Notes: generated from the sequence alone by a model not told the origin. A DNA stretch of 64,000 bases from JACKOB01 sp024234575 (GCA_051208035.1 JBPJFZ010000004.1:124001-188000); one strand, 5' to 3'; positions 44,523 through 54,467 are shown, counted from the stretch's first letter. Numbers and translations: made by a program.

Positions 44523-45536
44523 GTGATAAAACAGTTGATAACTAAGGAAGGCAAGGTCTCGCTTGGCTGGTTGCAAGAGCCTGTTGAAGAGATTAACTAT
44601 CTTGACTATAGCTTGCGTTCGGTGATGGACGAGCGTCTGCCCCTATGGCGCAAAAAAATACGCTTCAATCAGTTTCAGTTTGTTGGTTTGATGTGCCCTG
44701 AAATAATCTGCGGCATTGCCATTGTTGATTTAAAGCTGGTGAGCAATGCGTTTTTGTACGTTTATGATTTTGAAAGCGGCAAACTTCGTCAGAAAAGCCT
44801 TTTGCAGCCATTGGGTTATGCAACGAGTATCGGTCTTCGGCCCGATAGTAATGAAGCGCTGTTCGTTCAGGGAAAAAACAGGTTGCAATTGTCAACGGGC
44901 CCCGGCGGTTTGACAGAGATCGACGTAACTATCGGCAACGAAGTGAGTATTCAGGCGAGTATACAAGCCGAGAAAAGTTTTAGTCCGTTGCGGGTTTGCT
45001 CTAAAGCTGGGTATGACGGTTGGGTATATACACAGAAATCTGCAGGGTTACGCGCCTCGGGGACGGTAGTGTGGGATGATCTAAAAGTTGAACTTGAGCC
45101 GGGTACGGCCTTCGGAAGTTCTGACTGGACTGCGGGCTATATGCGCAAGGATACGTTCTGGAACTGGGCGTGTCTGGCGGGGCAGGATGACAAAGGGAGA
45201 ATGGTTGGTTTGAATCTAGCCGCCGGAGTGAATGAAACAGGGGTGACTGAGAATGGGCTTTGGGTGAACAACAAGTTTCAGAAGCTCGATCTGGCTGTTT
45301 TCGACTATGATCGTCAAGCACCAGAAAAAGAGTGGAGCGTTTCAACCTCCGATGGGCGTGTGCAGCTAAAGTTTGTTCCACAAGGGGTTCGGCAAGAGAA
45401 AATCAACGTGTTTGTTATTGCCTCGAACTTCAAGCAAATGTTTGGAAAGTTTTACGGCACCGTCAAGTGCGGGCGTGAACTCGTCAAGGTGGACGGAGTT
45501 CCGGGGTTTGTGGAAGATCATTATGCGCGCTGGTAG
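44523..45536 (+). CDS. DUF2804 family protein
   Basis: A cytosolic-looking beta-rich protein of about 337 aa. Conserved features include WRKKIRFNQFQFVGLMCPEIICGIAIVDLKLVSNAF (early) and DWTAGYMRKDTFWNWACLAG near 200, matching DUF2804. The GTG at 44523 has AGAGGGA upstream and is preferred to a TTG at 44490. It is divergent from the START-domain gene; both could be lipid related, but the function is not known. Confidence 0.82.
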   Translation: MIKQLITKEGKVSLGWLQEPVEEINYLDYSLRSVMDERLPLWRKKIRFNQFQFVGLMCPEIICGIAIVDLKLVSNAFLYVYDFESGKLRQKSLLQPLGYATSIGLRPDSNEALFVQGKNRLQLSTGPGGLTEIDVTIGNEVSIQASIQAEKSFSPLRVCSKAGYDGWVYTQKSAGLRASGTVVWDDLKVELEPGTAFGSSDWTAGYMRKDTFWNWACLAGQDDKGRMVGLNLAAGVNETGVTENGLWVNNKFQKLDLAVFDYDRQAPEKEWSVSTSDGRVQLKFVPQGVRQEKINVFVIASNFKQMFGKFYGTVKCGRELVKVDGVPGFVEDHYARW

Positions 45537-45574
45537 CCAACTGACGCGTGGAACGGCATAGGCACGGTCATTCA

Positions 45575-45618
45575 GAAGCCTTTCTGTGACGGTAAGTGCA
45601 GAAAGGCTTCAGTTTTTT
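45575..45618 (+). terminator. Intrinsic terminator after the DUF2804 gene
   Basis: A perfect 12-bp stem (GAAGCCTTTCTG with CAGAAAGGCTTC) with a 12-nt loop and six T residues. It separates the plus-strand DUF2804 gene from the convergent minE. Confidence 0.9.
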
Positions 45619-45639
45619 CGTGCGGGCTTCGGCCGAGCG

Positions 45640-45888
45640 TTATTCGGGTAAGGTTACGTTTAACTCAAGTACGGAACAATTACCGTTTTTATCCAGCTGC
45701 ACTTGTATATCTTCTTCACGGATTGAAACGTATTTACGAATGACATCCAGTAACTCCTGCTGTAATTGCGGCAGATAATCTGGTTGATTTCGCGTCGTTC
45801 GTTCATGAGCGACGATAATCTGCAGACGTTCTTTTGCAATAGAAGCTGTGTTCTGTTTTTTTGTTTTAAAGTAATCAAAAAAGCTCAT
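45640..45888 (-). CDS. minE: Cell-division topological factor MinE
   Basis: Relieves MinCD inhibition at mid-cell and stimulates MinD ATPase. The 82-aa protein begins MSFFDYFKTKKQNTASIAKERLQIIVAHER (membrane-binding and anti-MinCD region) and ends with the topological-specificity domain. It starts 2 bp after the minD stop. Confidence 0.96.
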   Translation of the reverse strand: MSFFDYFKTKKQNTASIAKERLQIIVAHERTTRNQPDYLPQLQQELLDVIRKYVSIREEDIQVQLDKNGNCSVLELNVTLPE

Positions 45889-45890
45889 CT

Positions 45891-46700
45891 TTATCCTCCG
45901 AACATCCGCTTAAAGAAGCCTTTCTTTTGTATATCAAGGAAGCGGTGTTCTTTGTCTTCGCCCAGAAGTCTGTCTACGGCATCGCTATAGGCTTGGCCAG
46001 CGTCACTGTTTTCATCAAGAATCACGGGAACGCCTTGGTTTGAAGCGTTCAGCACTGACTGTGAATCTGGAATGACGCCCAATAATTTGATCGCCAATAT
46101 CTCTTTAACGTCTTCAACTGCCAGCATCTCTCCTTTAAGAACGCGCTCTGGGTTGTAGCGTGTTAATAACAGGTGTTCGCCTACAGGATCCATGCCCAGC
46201 TCGGCGCGGCGCGATTTGCTTTGCAGGATGCCAAGGATACGGTCCGAGTCACGAACCGAAGAGACTTCCGGGTTCGTGACAACGATTGCCTCATCAGCGA
46301 AATGCAATGCCATCTGTGCGCCGTGCTCGATGCCGGCCGGAGAATCACAAATAATGAAGTCATAGGTTTCGGCGAGTTTGTTGAGAATGCCTTCAACCCC
46401 TTCTTTGGTTAGTGCATCTTTATCGCGTGTTTGTGATGCTGCAAGTATGTAAAGGTTGTCTACATGCTTATCTTTAATTAATGCTTGTGTGAGGGTTGCT
46501 TCGCCGTTGATGACATTAACGAAGTCGTAAACAACTCGCCGCTCGCAATTCATGATTAAATCAAGATTACGCAGTCCCACATCGAAATCGATGACGACTG
46601 TCTTTTTACCTCTTTTAGCCAGTCCTGTGGCAATTGACGCACTCGTGGTTGTTTTACCAACGCCACCTTTACCTGAGGTTACGACTATAATTTTAGCCAA
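45891..46700 (-). CDS. minD: Septum site-determining ATPase MinD
   Basis: Membrane-associated ATPase that recruits MinC. Deviant Walker A GKGGVGKTT (about 10-18), FVIDFDVGLRNLDL near 38 and a C-terminal amphipathic membrane-targeting helix (KKGFFKRMFGG). Length 269 aa is standard. It is between minC and minE, the usual order on the minus strand. Confidence 0.97.
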   Translation of the reverse strand: MAKIIVVTSGKGGVGKTTTSASIATGLAKRGKKTVVIDFDVGLRNLDLIMNCERRVVYDFVNVINGEATLTQALIKDKHVDNLYILAASQTRDKDALTKEGVEGILNKLAETYDFIICDSPAGIEHGAQMALHFADEAIVVTNPEVSSVRDSDRILGILQSKSRRAELGMDPVGEHLLLTRYNPERVLKGEMLAVEDVKEILAIKLLGVIPDSQSVLNASNQGVPVILDENSDAGQAYSDAVDRLLGEDKEHRFLDIQKKGFFKRMFGG

Positions 46701-46833
46701 TGTGAATCCTACCCTAATTGTTACTTATGAAAATCGACGCACGTTAGCACAACCGGTTACTGTATTGCCAAGTGAGTCATGTTAGTGTCAATGCGGAGTT
46801 TACTGGCCGCATACGATCTTTTGATGCTGCTGT

Positions 46834-47673
46834 TCATTTCGATAGTGGAGTGATCGTTAGTTTATCGTCTATTAAACAGACTTGGCTAGACGATTTCCAT
46901 CCTGATTTTTGCAGATCTTCGCTGATTTTATACTGACCGGCAATCGAGACCAGTTCGGCTTCCAGGCTTTGGCAAAAAATGCGAGCCTCGGTATTGCCTC
47001 TGACCCCTGCCAGTGCCCGCCCTCTTAAAGGACCATACACGTGAATATTGCCATCCGCGAGAATTTCAGCCCCCGGACTTACCGCTGCGAGAATAATCAA
47101 ATCGCCGCCACGAGCATAGACTTGCTGGCCTGATCTCACTGGCTGATAGATGATTTTAGTGGTAACCATCTCAGTTTCCTGGGGTGATTCTTCCATTTGC
47201 TCTGGCTCGGCTTTCGGTGCGATATCCGGGCTTTCCTGTGGCGAGCTGACTTCCTCCAGTACCGGTTTGGTCGCAGGGACTTCCTGCGTCGTACTTTCGT
47301 TGGCGAAAGGTTCAATAGGTACAGTTTTAGGGTCCTGGCGACCTTTGTTAGACGGTACAACCGCCAATCCTGACTTTTTAGCGGCCAGTTGCTGAATAAG
47401 CGTACCGCCTCGCACTGCAACAGGCTTGATGCGCAGCGCAGCGCATGACTCCAGCAGCTTTGCGAAGTCAATGACGATATCTTCGTCGGCAACTTTTTCC
47501 AGGGCGATGATAATAGGGGCGTCCTCAAAAAAGCCCGGCGCCTGGGAAATAATTTGCGCCAGAGAGGATTCAATTTTTGCCGAGTCAAACTGGAACAGTT
47601 CCATGACTGTCATCGGCACCAGTGAGCCTTTTAACTGGACGTAGTTTTCCGATAGGGAAGTAGAGGCGTGCAT
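46834..47673 (-). CDS. minC: Septum formation inhibitor MinC
   Basis: FtsZ polymerisation inhibitor. The N-domain (VQLKGSLVPMTVMELFQFD start) binds FtsZ; a Pro/Glu/Ser-rich linker (about 120-185) is longer than in E. coli; the C-terminal beta-helix domain has VRSGQQVYARGGDLIILAAVSPGAEILADGNIHVYGPLRGRALAG in pieces near 190-240, binding MinD. I chose the ATG at 47673 (MHASTSLS) over the longer in-frame start at 47724. It lies 133 bp upstream of minD on the same strand. Confidence 0.95.
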   Translation of the reverse strand: MHASTSLSENYVQLKGSLVPMTVMELFQFDSAKIESSLAQIISQAPGFFEDAPIIIALEKVADEDIVIDFAKLLESCAALRIKPVAVRGGTLIQQLAAKKSGLAVVPSNKGRQDPKTVPIEPFANESTTQEVPATKPVLEEVSSPQESPDIAPKAEPEQMEESPQETEMVTTKIIYQPVRSGQQVYARGGDLIILAAVSPGAEILADGNIHVYGPLRGRALAGVRGNTEARIFCQSLEAELVSIAGQYKISEDLQKSGWKSSSQVCLIDDKLTITPLSK

Positions 47674-47881
47674 GTTTTCATGGATCCTTTTCACAGACAG
47701 CAGCAAAGATTCAACCTCGACCACGATTTAATCGCTGAGTCTGTTTATTTTTATAGGTAGCGTTACGTTAACTTGGACGATAGCCTTTCACAGGCCATGC
47801 TGACGCTTTTGTTTGCTGCCCGGCGTTTTAACCTGGGCGCAATAGTCGAGGGCTATTATTACAATTAATTGTTAACGGTGT

Positions 47882-49978
47882 CTATTGATCCGGCAGAACG
47901 GATTTAAATATCAGTTTGTAGGAGGTGACGACATTTGGCGTAGATTCGGTGCTCAGTGCGATGCCAAGGCTTTCGGCCAGCGTTTGACTCATTAAATAAA
48001 GAGAGCATGTGCATTTACGATATCGATTTTTAGCGTCGCTTTGCGTTAAGTCTGAGCCAATATGCTGGTTGCTGGTTAAGCTATCGCCGTAATAGGTAAT
48101 GCTGACCGAAATAGCGTCCGCATTTTGCGCTGTCGGTTTGTATTGCGAATGACTTACTCGGTCAATGACGACTGTGACCGTTGTGCCCTTGTTGGCCTGG
48201 ATGGTCGCAATTTGCAGCAGGTGTTGAACCAGCTTTTTTACCCGCACTTCATCTGAGAGTGTTTCAACGTCTTCGTACAGGGTTTTTATATCAAGAAGTG
48301 TATCCATGTCGGTGCTGTGTTTTTGCATCGACTCGACAACATGAGCTATTGCAGAGGGTAAATGGATTTTTTTTGAAGTGATTGGGCGGCTTTTATAGCT
48401 TATTAATGCCGCATCAAGGTAATCCTCAAGGTAGCGAGACATTTCATCGAGCAGGGGCGGTAATTGTTTTTTCTCTGTGTTTTCTTTCTCGTCAACTGCA
48501 GCCATTGGGCTATTCGTCAGTGCCTCATCTATTAGCTTTAAGTAATTAGTAATAATTGGAGCCATTTCTTCCAGAAGAAAACGACGAACATTCTGTTGTT
48601 CAAATTGTTCAGACGTATCCCGTACGCTGGCAAGGACAATGTCTTTATCGGGGATTTTTAATTTTGTTAAGCACACCTCAACTGCAAACTCGGCATCATT
48701 GTCAAATCGTTTGGCCTGCCAGGGAAAACGCTGGCTGTGGCCATCGAGTGTCAACTCCCAGTAAACCGGGATTTGTTCGAATGGACAGTCTTGTGCCGAG
48801 AGGTTTCCGGCAACGCTCACGTTTTTAATATCATCGCGGTGCATACCGTACATGGTGAGGGCTTTATCATTCATATCGACAATGGTGCCGTCGCTGGCAT
48901 GAATAAACAAACCAATGTCGGCGCTATTAAAAATGCTGCGTAAGCGTTGCTCCGAGGTATAGGTTTCCTGGCGGCTGAGTTCAAGAGCTTTCATATGTTT
49001 GTGAATTTCAGTCGTCTTTTTACGTACTTTGGATTTAAGGGCGTGATTCCAAAAGATGGCAAGAAGCAGGGTGCTTAGCATGAAAGCCAGGATCGCCCAG
49101 AGTATTTGATTTTGGCTGGGCTGCCATGTGTTTAAGCTTGAATTTATCCATTTTGTCTGGATTTTCTGAGCCTTTTCCGCAGAGATTTCATTCAGCGCTT
49201 TTTGCATAATACTGTTCAGCAGCGGCCAGTCTGACCGGGTTGCATAGGCAATTTTAAGGAAGTACCCCGACATCCCAGCAATATGCAAGTTTACGATACC
49301 GTTCTTTTCAATATAGTGAAGGGCTGGTGCGTTAATGCTTACCATGGCGTCCAGCTCACCATAAGACAGCTTGCTCAACCCTTCTTCGACAGAGTTGACT
49401 TCAATAAGGTCAATCCCCGGATAAGTAGTTTTAATGTATTCAGCGACGGCATAGCCTTTCGTTGCTGCCACACGCTTGCCTTCCAGTTCGGCCATGGTGG
49501 TGTGTTGAATGGCCTGTTGTCGGGTAATGATGACGGCCGGAAACTTCAAGTAGGCAGTGGTAAATTTCAGGTAGAGTTTACGGTTTGGTGTTTCTGCCGC
49601 TGCACTTAGCATATCGATTTCACGAGCTTTGGCCTTGGCGATGACATCATCCCAAGTGGGTAATTTAATAATACTAAACTTGATGCCCAGAATGGATTCA
49701 ATTTCTTGTAGATAATCTGCCGCAATACCAGAGAAATTTCCTTCTCCATCAAAAAATTCAATAGGAGGGTAGTAAGGGTCCGGGCCGACGTTGATATGTG
49801 GATGTTGTCGTAACCACAGTTGCTCTGACTCCGTGAGCCAGCCTGGCGGCTCTTTGTAGCTGGCGATTGCCGATTGCTGGGTGATCATCAGTAAGACAAT
49901 ACAAAGCACGGCCGCCTTGCTCATTGCTGCGGCAAGCTTTAGAGAGAGCGTTGATATTTGATCGAAAGTAGCGCGCAT
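47882..49978 (-). CDS. Periplasmic-sensor PAS protein with decayed kinase domain
   Basis: A 698-aa membrane sensor. After a signal/anchor (about 15-39) comes one bacterial solute-binding type 3 domain (about 55-290; PDPYYPPIEFFDGEGNFSGIAADYL). A second membrane helix lies near 296-316, a linker, then a PAS domain (about 346-465). Where BvgS/EvgS-type kinases have HisKA and HATPase, this has FLLEEMAPIITNYLKLI without the phosphoacceptor His, HLLQIA where an N-box NLLxNA belongs, and SLYLMSQTLAESLGIAL where the G2 GLGL motif should be. It should therefore not be an active histidine kinase. The ligand is probably an amino acid or similar. No response regulator is adjacent. Confidence 0.75.
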   Translation of the reverse strand: MRATFDQISTLSLKLAAAMSKAAVLCIVLLMITQQSAIASYKEPPGWLTESEQLWLRQHPHINVGPDPYYPPIEFFDGEGNFSGIAADYLQEIESILGIKFSIIKLPTWDDVIAKAKAREIDMLSAAAETPNRKLYLKFTTAYLKFPAVIITRQQAIQHTTMAELEGKRVAATKGYAVAEYIKTTYPGIDLIEVNSVEEGLSKLSYGELDAMVSINAPALHYIEKNGIVNLHIAGMSGYFLKIAYATRSDWPLLNSIMQKALNEISAEKAQKIQTKWINSSLNTWQPSQNQILWAILAFMLSTLLLAIFWNHALKSKVRKKTTEIHKHMKALELSRQETYTSEQRLRSIFNSADIGLFIHASDGTIVDMNDKALTMYGMHRDDIKNVSVAGNLSAQDCPFEQIPVYWELTLDGHSQRFPWQAKRFDNDAEFAVEVCLTKLKIPDKDIVLASVRDTSEQFEQQNVRRFLLEEMAPIITNYLKLIDEALTNSPMAAVDEKENTEKKQLPPLLDEMSRYLEDYLDAALISYKSRPITSKKIHLPSAIAHVVESMQKHSTDMDTLLDIKTLYEDVETLSDEVRVKKLVQHLLQIATIQANKGTTVTVVIDRVSHSQYKPTAQNADAISVSITYYGDSLTSNQHIGSDLTQSDAKNRYRKCTCSLYLMSQTLAESLGIALSTESTPNVVTSYKLIFKSVLPDQ

Positions 49979-50218
49979 CTGAGGCCATTATCAATTTAAA
50001 AGCAGCATCATGATGAATGCCAATAGTTAAAGTGTAGTTTTTATTTTTCTTTTGTCAGGTCTAATCAGAGGTATTCCCACGAGAGTTGCTATCAAAAAAG
50101 TGGTTAGTTGCTACTGCCATTGACTGATTGTGCCAACCGCTAGTGTCATTAACGTGAACCTGAATGCACTGTTGCCAAGACAGAAAAGTGTTGCTGTAGC
50201 GATTGCGAATGCCCCCCG

Positions 50219-51484
50219 TTACCCTTTTTGCAAAATGCTCCCTCTTTTTCCTTTATGCGCTGAAACCTGTAGCCTTTTCTGTTGTTGGGTGCCTGTTTGG
50301 TTTGATTCGGGTACAGTGCTTCGGTTGCGCAGTGCATTTTGCTTCTTCTGTAAGACACTTCCTAATTGCTCTTCGAATTCTTTAATCATGGTTTCCCAGC
50401 TAATTCCGTATGCGGTAATTCTCGCACTCTCCCTTATTAGTCTTAATAATATTGGTTGGCAGGCGAGTTTGATTCCGGCACGAACAAACTCTTCCACATT
50501 TTGCCTTGCGACGGTTAGTCCATTCTCCATGTTCACAATGTGTTCGTGCGCAGCCCCTTGACGAAACGCCAGAACGCCTAGACCGCTTGCCAGCGCTTCA
50601 GTGACGACATTGCCAAATGTTTCGGATGCGCTGGGAAACAAAAAGATATCTGCAGAAGCGAAATGCTTTGATAGTGCTTGCCCGGTTCGGGGGCCCGCAA
50701 AAATGAAGTCGGGATGGGCTGCCTCTAATGATGTTTTAAGCGGACCATCACCTACCAGGATGAATTTTGACCTAGTGTTGAGGGCGTGCATTCGCTTAAA
50801 GGTACTAATTGCCAGCTGTATGTTTTTTCCAGCTGACAGTCTGCCAACATAAAGAACTGCTGTGTCCTGAGGTCTTAATCCCCACTGTTGACGAAGCGAT
50901 TCACTGCGGTGCGCTGGGGAGAAACGTTCGCAATCGACCCCTCTTCTCACAACCGAGACATTTTTGACACCCCAATTGGTCAGCTGCTTTTTCATGGCTC
51001 GGGTTGGTGCAAGGGTGCCCTCGGAGCGGTTATGGAAAATACGGCAGTAAGTCGTCATTAATTTAGAAAGCCAGCCGAGGCCATCGTAACGATTGAAGCG
51101 GTACAAGTTGCTATGGAATCCTGACAGCACAGGTATATCCAGCTCGTTGGCGGCGCTGATCGCACTCCAGCCAAGAGGGCCTTTGGTCGCTACGTAAATA
51201 ATATCTGGTGGGCATGTTTGCCACAGTTTTACCAGCTTATGTTTGGCGGGTAAGCCTAGGTAACGATCCGGGCGGCCAGGTATGGGTAATCCCCGACAGA
51301 GTGTGTGGTGTATGCCATCGATGACTCCGTCATTCTCGAAGGTGTTTTGTCTTAGTCTAATCACGTTAACTTGGTGATTTTTCGCCTGTAGACCTGATAT
51401 AAGATAGGTTAACGTCGTGGCAGCACCATTCATTTCGGGATAGTAAGTTTCAGAAATAATACTGATACGTTTTTTAGTTATCAT
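50219..51484 (-). CDS. GT4-type glycosyltransferase
   Basis: A glycosyltransferase family 4 (GT-B) protein of 421 aa. The N domain starts RISIISETYYPEMNGAATTLTYLISGL; the C domain has LYVGRLSAGKNIQLAISTFKRM near 213, LVGDGPL near 245 and the EX7E region SASETFGNVVTEALASGLGV near 285. It resembles GDP-mannose-dependent alpha-mannosyltransferases, but donor and acceptor are not certain. The last ~40 residues form a Lys/Arg/Gln-rich tail not needed for the GT-B fold. Confidence 0.88.
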   Translation of the reverse strand: MITKKRISIISETYYPEMNGAATTLTYLISGLQAKNHQVNVIRLRQNTFENDGVIDGIHHTLCRGLPIPGRPDRYLGLPAKHKLVKLWQTCPPDIIYVATKGPLGWSAISAANELDIPVLSGFHSNLYRFNRYDGLGWLSKLMTTYCRIFHNRSEGTLAPTRAMKKQLTNWGVKNVSVVRRGVDCERFSPAHRSESLRQQWGLRPQDTAVLYVGRLSAGKNIQLAISTFKRMHALNTRSKFILVGDGPLKTSLEAAHPDFIFAGPRTGQALSKHFASADIFLFPSASETFGNVVTEALASGLGVLAFRQGAAHEHIVNMENGLTVARQNVEEFVRAGIKLACQPILLRLIRESARITAYGISWETMIKEFEEQLGSVLQKKQNALRNRSTVPESNQTGTQQQKRLQVSAHKGKRGSILQKG

Positions 51485-51657
51485 TGTGTTTGTCTCAGCC
51501 TATGTACCATGGTGAAACTATTCACTATCGGCATGACATTGAAGCGACAACTATGTGACAGAATGATGACGTATCGAGCCTCTGGAAAAATTTTGTTTTA
51601 TGAATTGTTCTATGCTTGTTTTAATGCTGCAAAAACCGCCGAGAAGAGGAATATGTG

Positions 51658-52692
51658 ATGCAATACCGCTCATTAGGGAAAACAGGTATCAATGTGAGTG
51701 CTATCTGTTTGGGGAGTATGACGTGGGGAGAGCAAAACACTGAGAACGATGCGCATCAACAGCTGGATTACGCTGTAAGTCGGGGCATTAATTTTATTGA
51801 TGTTGCAGAAATGTACCCAGTGCCCCCAAAGCCTGAAACCCAAGGCCTGACAGAATCTTATTTGGGGTCATGGTTAGCGTCGCGCAACAATCGCGAGCAG
51901 CTGATAGTGGCCTCCAAGGTGGCCGGGCCGGGTGATTGGCTGGGATATTTGCGTGGTGGGCCGAGACTCAATCGCAAACATATTGAGCAGGCGCTGAATG
52001 ACAGCCTGGCCCGGCTGCGCACAGATTATATAGACTTATACCAGCTGCATTGGCCCGAGCGGCCGACGAACTTCTTCGGAAAACTGGGGTATGAGCCTGG
52101 TGAAGAGTTGGGTATTAGTCTTGAAGAAACGCTAGGCGTTCTGAAAGATCTTGTGGATGCAGGAAAGATTCGCGCTGTGGGGTTGTCGAACGAAACGCCC
52201 TGGGGGGTTATGCATTCGTTATCGCTTGCAGAAAAATCAGGCTTGCCTCGTGTAGCATCGATACAGAACCCCTATAATTTGTTAAACCGGTCTTTCGAAC
52301 TGGGGCTGGCTGAAATCTCTCATCGAGAATCGGTAGGGTTACTTGCATATTCTCCGCTCGCTTTTGGGGTGCTCAGTGGAAAGTATATGGGTGGTGCCCG
52401 CCCAGCAGGGGCCCGGCTGTCGTTGTATCAAAGGTTTGCCCGCTACACCTCCACCAAAGCGGAAGATGCAACCCGGGCTTATGTTGATATTGCCCGTAAA
52501 CATGAGCTGGACCCTGCCCAAATGGCGCTTGCGTTCGTGAACAGCAGGCCATTTGTTGCGGCGAATATTATTGGTGCAACGTCCATGGCGCAGCTTACGA
52601 GTAATATAGATTCTATTGATCTTTCGTTATCTTCCGAGGTGCTTGATGCCTTAGAAAGCGTGCACTCACAGTATACTTATCCCTGCCCATAG
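51658..52692 (+). CDS. tas: Aldo-keto reductase Tas
   Basis: NADPH-dependent aldo-keto reductase. It matches E. coli Tas closely in memory: MQYRSLGKTGINVSAICLGSMTWGEQN, INFIDVAEMYPVPPKPETQGLTESYLG (catalytic Tyr in AEMYP near 60), IDLYQLHWPERPTNFFGKLGY and a C-terminal VHSQYTYPCP. Length 345 aa is standard. An AGAGGA site lies 8 nt before the ATG at 51658. Physiological substrate is unknown (Tas affects starvation mutagenesis in E. coli). Confidence 0.9.
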   Translation: MQYRSLGKTGINVSAICLGSMTWGEQNTENDAHQQLDYAVSRGINFIDVAEMYPVPPKPETQGLTESYLGSWLASRNNREQLIVASKVAGPGDWLGYLRGGPRLNRKHIEQALNDSLARLRTDYIDLYQLHWPERPTNFFGKLGYEPGEELGISLEETLGVLKDLVDAGKIRAVGLSNETPWGVMHSLSLAEKSGLPRVASIQNPYNLLNRSFELGLAEISHRESVGLLAYSPLAFGVLSGKYMGGARPAGARLSLYQRFARYTSTKAEDATRAYVDIARKHELDPAQMALAFVNSRPFVAANIIGATSMAQLTSNIDSIDLSLSSEVLDALESVHSQYTYPCP

Positions 52693-52743
52693 CCTGCATA
52701 TTGGATATTGAGTGAATACATTAATTATAAGGAACAAGCTGTT

Positions 52744-53886
52744 ATGAATAGGCCGGATAGTAAACAGCCACCCTCGTTGTCTGAAAAAGCCTTTTGGTTT
52801 GTTATTAACGCCATTGAGCGAAAGATGTTTTCCGAGAATTTTATTGTCAGCAACTTGTCACCCTACGACGTGATTTATCGTGATCGTATTATGTCGGTGC
52901 GGCACTATTTACCGCTGGAAGAAGATGAAATCCAGGTGGGCGACGAAATCATTGCCGTCAATAAAACCCAACATCGTGTGCCACTGGTTTTGGTGCCGCC
53001 ATTAGCGGCAACGTCAATGATTTTTGATTTATTGCCCCAGCGAAGTATTGTGCGATTCTTTTTGGCGAAGGGCTTTGATGTTTATCTTATCGATTGGGGT
53101 GAGGTCACCGCAGATCACAGTGATATTTCGTTAGAAACCTATGTGCTTGACTGGATGCCTGCGGCACTGAAACAGGTACGGAAGGTCAGCGGGCAAGACG
53201 ATGTATCGATTTTTGCCTATTGCATGGGGGGCTTGTTAACGCTTATGTATGCCGCCGCATCACAAGATCCGCACATAAAAAATATTGTGACGGTTGCCAG
53301 CCCGGTAGATATGCACCAGGGCGGCGTGGCGGGCAGGGTTTTGTCGTTAACGTACCGGCCCGCACAAATCATTTCACAGGTATTGAATTTCTCATTAATG
53401 GATTTACCTTCCCGTTATCTGCACATTCCCGGTTGGGTCAGCTCCACAGTCTTTAAACTTACCAATCCGCTGGGAAGTGTGATCAGTTATTGGGAACTAT
53501 TGGTAAATATGTGGGACCGGGAATATATCAAGACGCATCAGACAATGAAGCAATGGTTCGACGATATGGTCGATTACCCAGGAGAAACCATTAAAGGCAT
53601 GGTGGTGCATATGGGCATTAATAACACCATGGCTAAGGGGCGAATGCGTATGGGGGAAGGGCATGCTGAGTTTATTAAAATAGATGCGTCAATCTTGGCG
53701 TTTGCTGGTGACTCGGACAAACTGGTTAGTAAACGAGCTGCAAGAAAAGTACTGGATATCGTTGCTTCTCAGGACAAACAGTTTTGCGTGGTGCCCGGAG
53801 GGCATGCAGGGGTGTTCGCTGGTTCGAAGTCTTCAGAAAATGCGTGGGCGATCAGTGCTGATTGGCTGGCAGAACGGTCGTCTTAA
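52744..53886 (+). CDS. PhaC-like alpha/beta hydrolase
   Basis: Alpha/beta hydrolase related to class III PHA synthases. The lipase-like box is AYCMGG (Cys nucleophile near 161), Asp is in FAGDSDKL near 318 and His in PGGHAGVFAG near 350. LVPPLAATSMIFDLLPQRSIVRFFLAKGFDVYLIDWGEV, in pieces near 80-118, is typical of PhaC. The start is ATG at 52744 after an AAGGA; a TTG at 52708 is possible. Length 380 aa is close to PhaC-III (about 355). No phaE, phaA or phaB is nearby, so PHA synthase activity is possible but not proven. Confidence 0.8.
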   Translation: MNRPDSKQPPSLSEKAFWFVINAIERKMFSENFIVSNLSPYDVIYRDRIMSVRHYLPLEEDEIQVGDEIIAVNKTQHRVPLVLVPPLAATSMIFDLLPQRSIVRFFLAKGFDVYLIDWGEVTADHSDISLETYVLDWMPAALKQVRKVSGQDDVSIFAYCMGGLLTLMYAAASQDPHIKNIVTVASPVDMHQGGVAGRVLSLTYRPAQIISQVLNFSLMDLPSRYLHIPGWVSSTVFKLTNPLGSVISYWELLVNMWDREYIKTHQTMKQWFDDMVDYPGETIKGMVVHMGINNTMAKGRMRMGEGHAEFIKIDASILAFAGDSDKLVSKRAARKVLDIVASQDKQFCVVPGGHAGVFAGSKSSENAWAISADWLAERSS

Positions 53887-54047
53887 CGAAGTTTTAAGGC
53901 GCTTTGTTGATCTGTGATGGTAATTTGACGCAAAAGGTTGAAAGTGTGATCAAATTATCGTCACTTCAGGGCTTCGCGCACAGTAGTTTGCCTTTGTCAC
54001 CGGTAAGATAACACCATCAGAACTCGAATATTGAATGGGGTTGTTCA

Positions 54048-54440
54048 ATGGTGTATCGATGCTTTCTTTTTCTTATGTGTGTGAACGTCATTGCGGCGGT
54101 GGCAAAAGTTCAGGCTGCGGAGCCCGAGTTTTACTTGGTAGATTCTTATTCCGTCACCAGTTCGCTAGCCAGCACAAGCGGCGTTGAATTTTCTGCAGAA
54201 GCATCTGAAAGGTGCGTGCGCCGGGCACTTTCGGCGCTGACGAGCTACTTTTTTAATGATGCTGTGCAGGCGTACAACCTCAGAAATGCTGAAGGGCAAG
54301 GTGCTGGTAATCAAGTTGTCGCGTCGCGTCGTCAGGCAGCCAGAAACAGCAGTGCAGAGCGCCACTACCTTATTGATGCAAAATACTCGGTTGACGTGCT
54401 AGAAGATGGCGCCGTACTTACCTGGTCTTATAAAATCTAG
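54048..54440 (+). CDS. Small secreted unknown protein
   Basis: A 130-aa protein with a signal peptide ending near AAVAKVQA (about residue 23). The mature part has no recognised domain; it is Ala/Ser-rich with one Cys (about 57) and ends in a beta-like YLIDAKYSVDVLEDGAVLTWSYKI region. An in-frame ATG at 54048 gives a normal signal; I see no operon partner. The call as a gene rests on the signal peptide and codon use. Confidence 0.6.
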   Translation: MVYRCFLFLMCVNVIAAVAKVQAAEPEFYLVDSYSVTSSLASTSGVEFSAEASERCVRRALSALTSYFFNDAVQAYNLRNAEGQGAGNQVVASRRQAARNSSAERHYLIDAKYSVDVLEDGAVLTWSYKI

Positions 54441-54467
54441 ATTAGCTCGTCACAGATTTTACTATCG

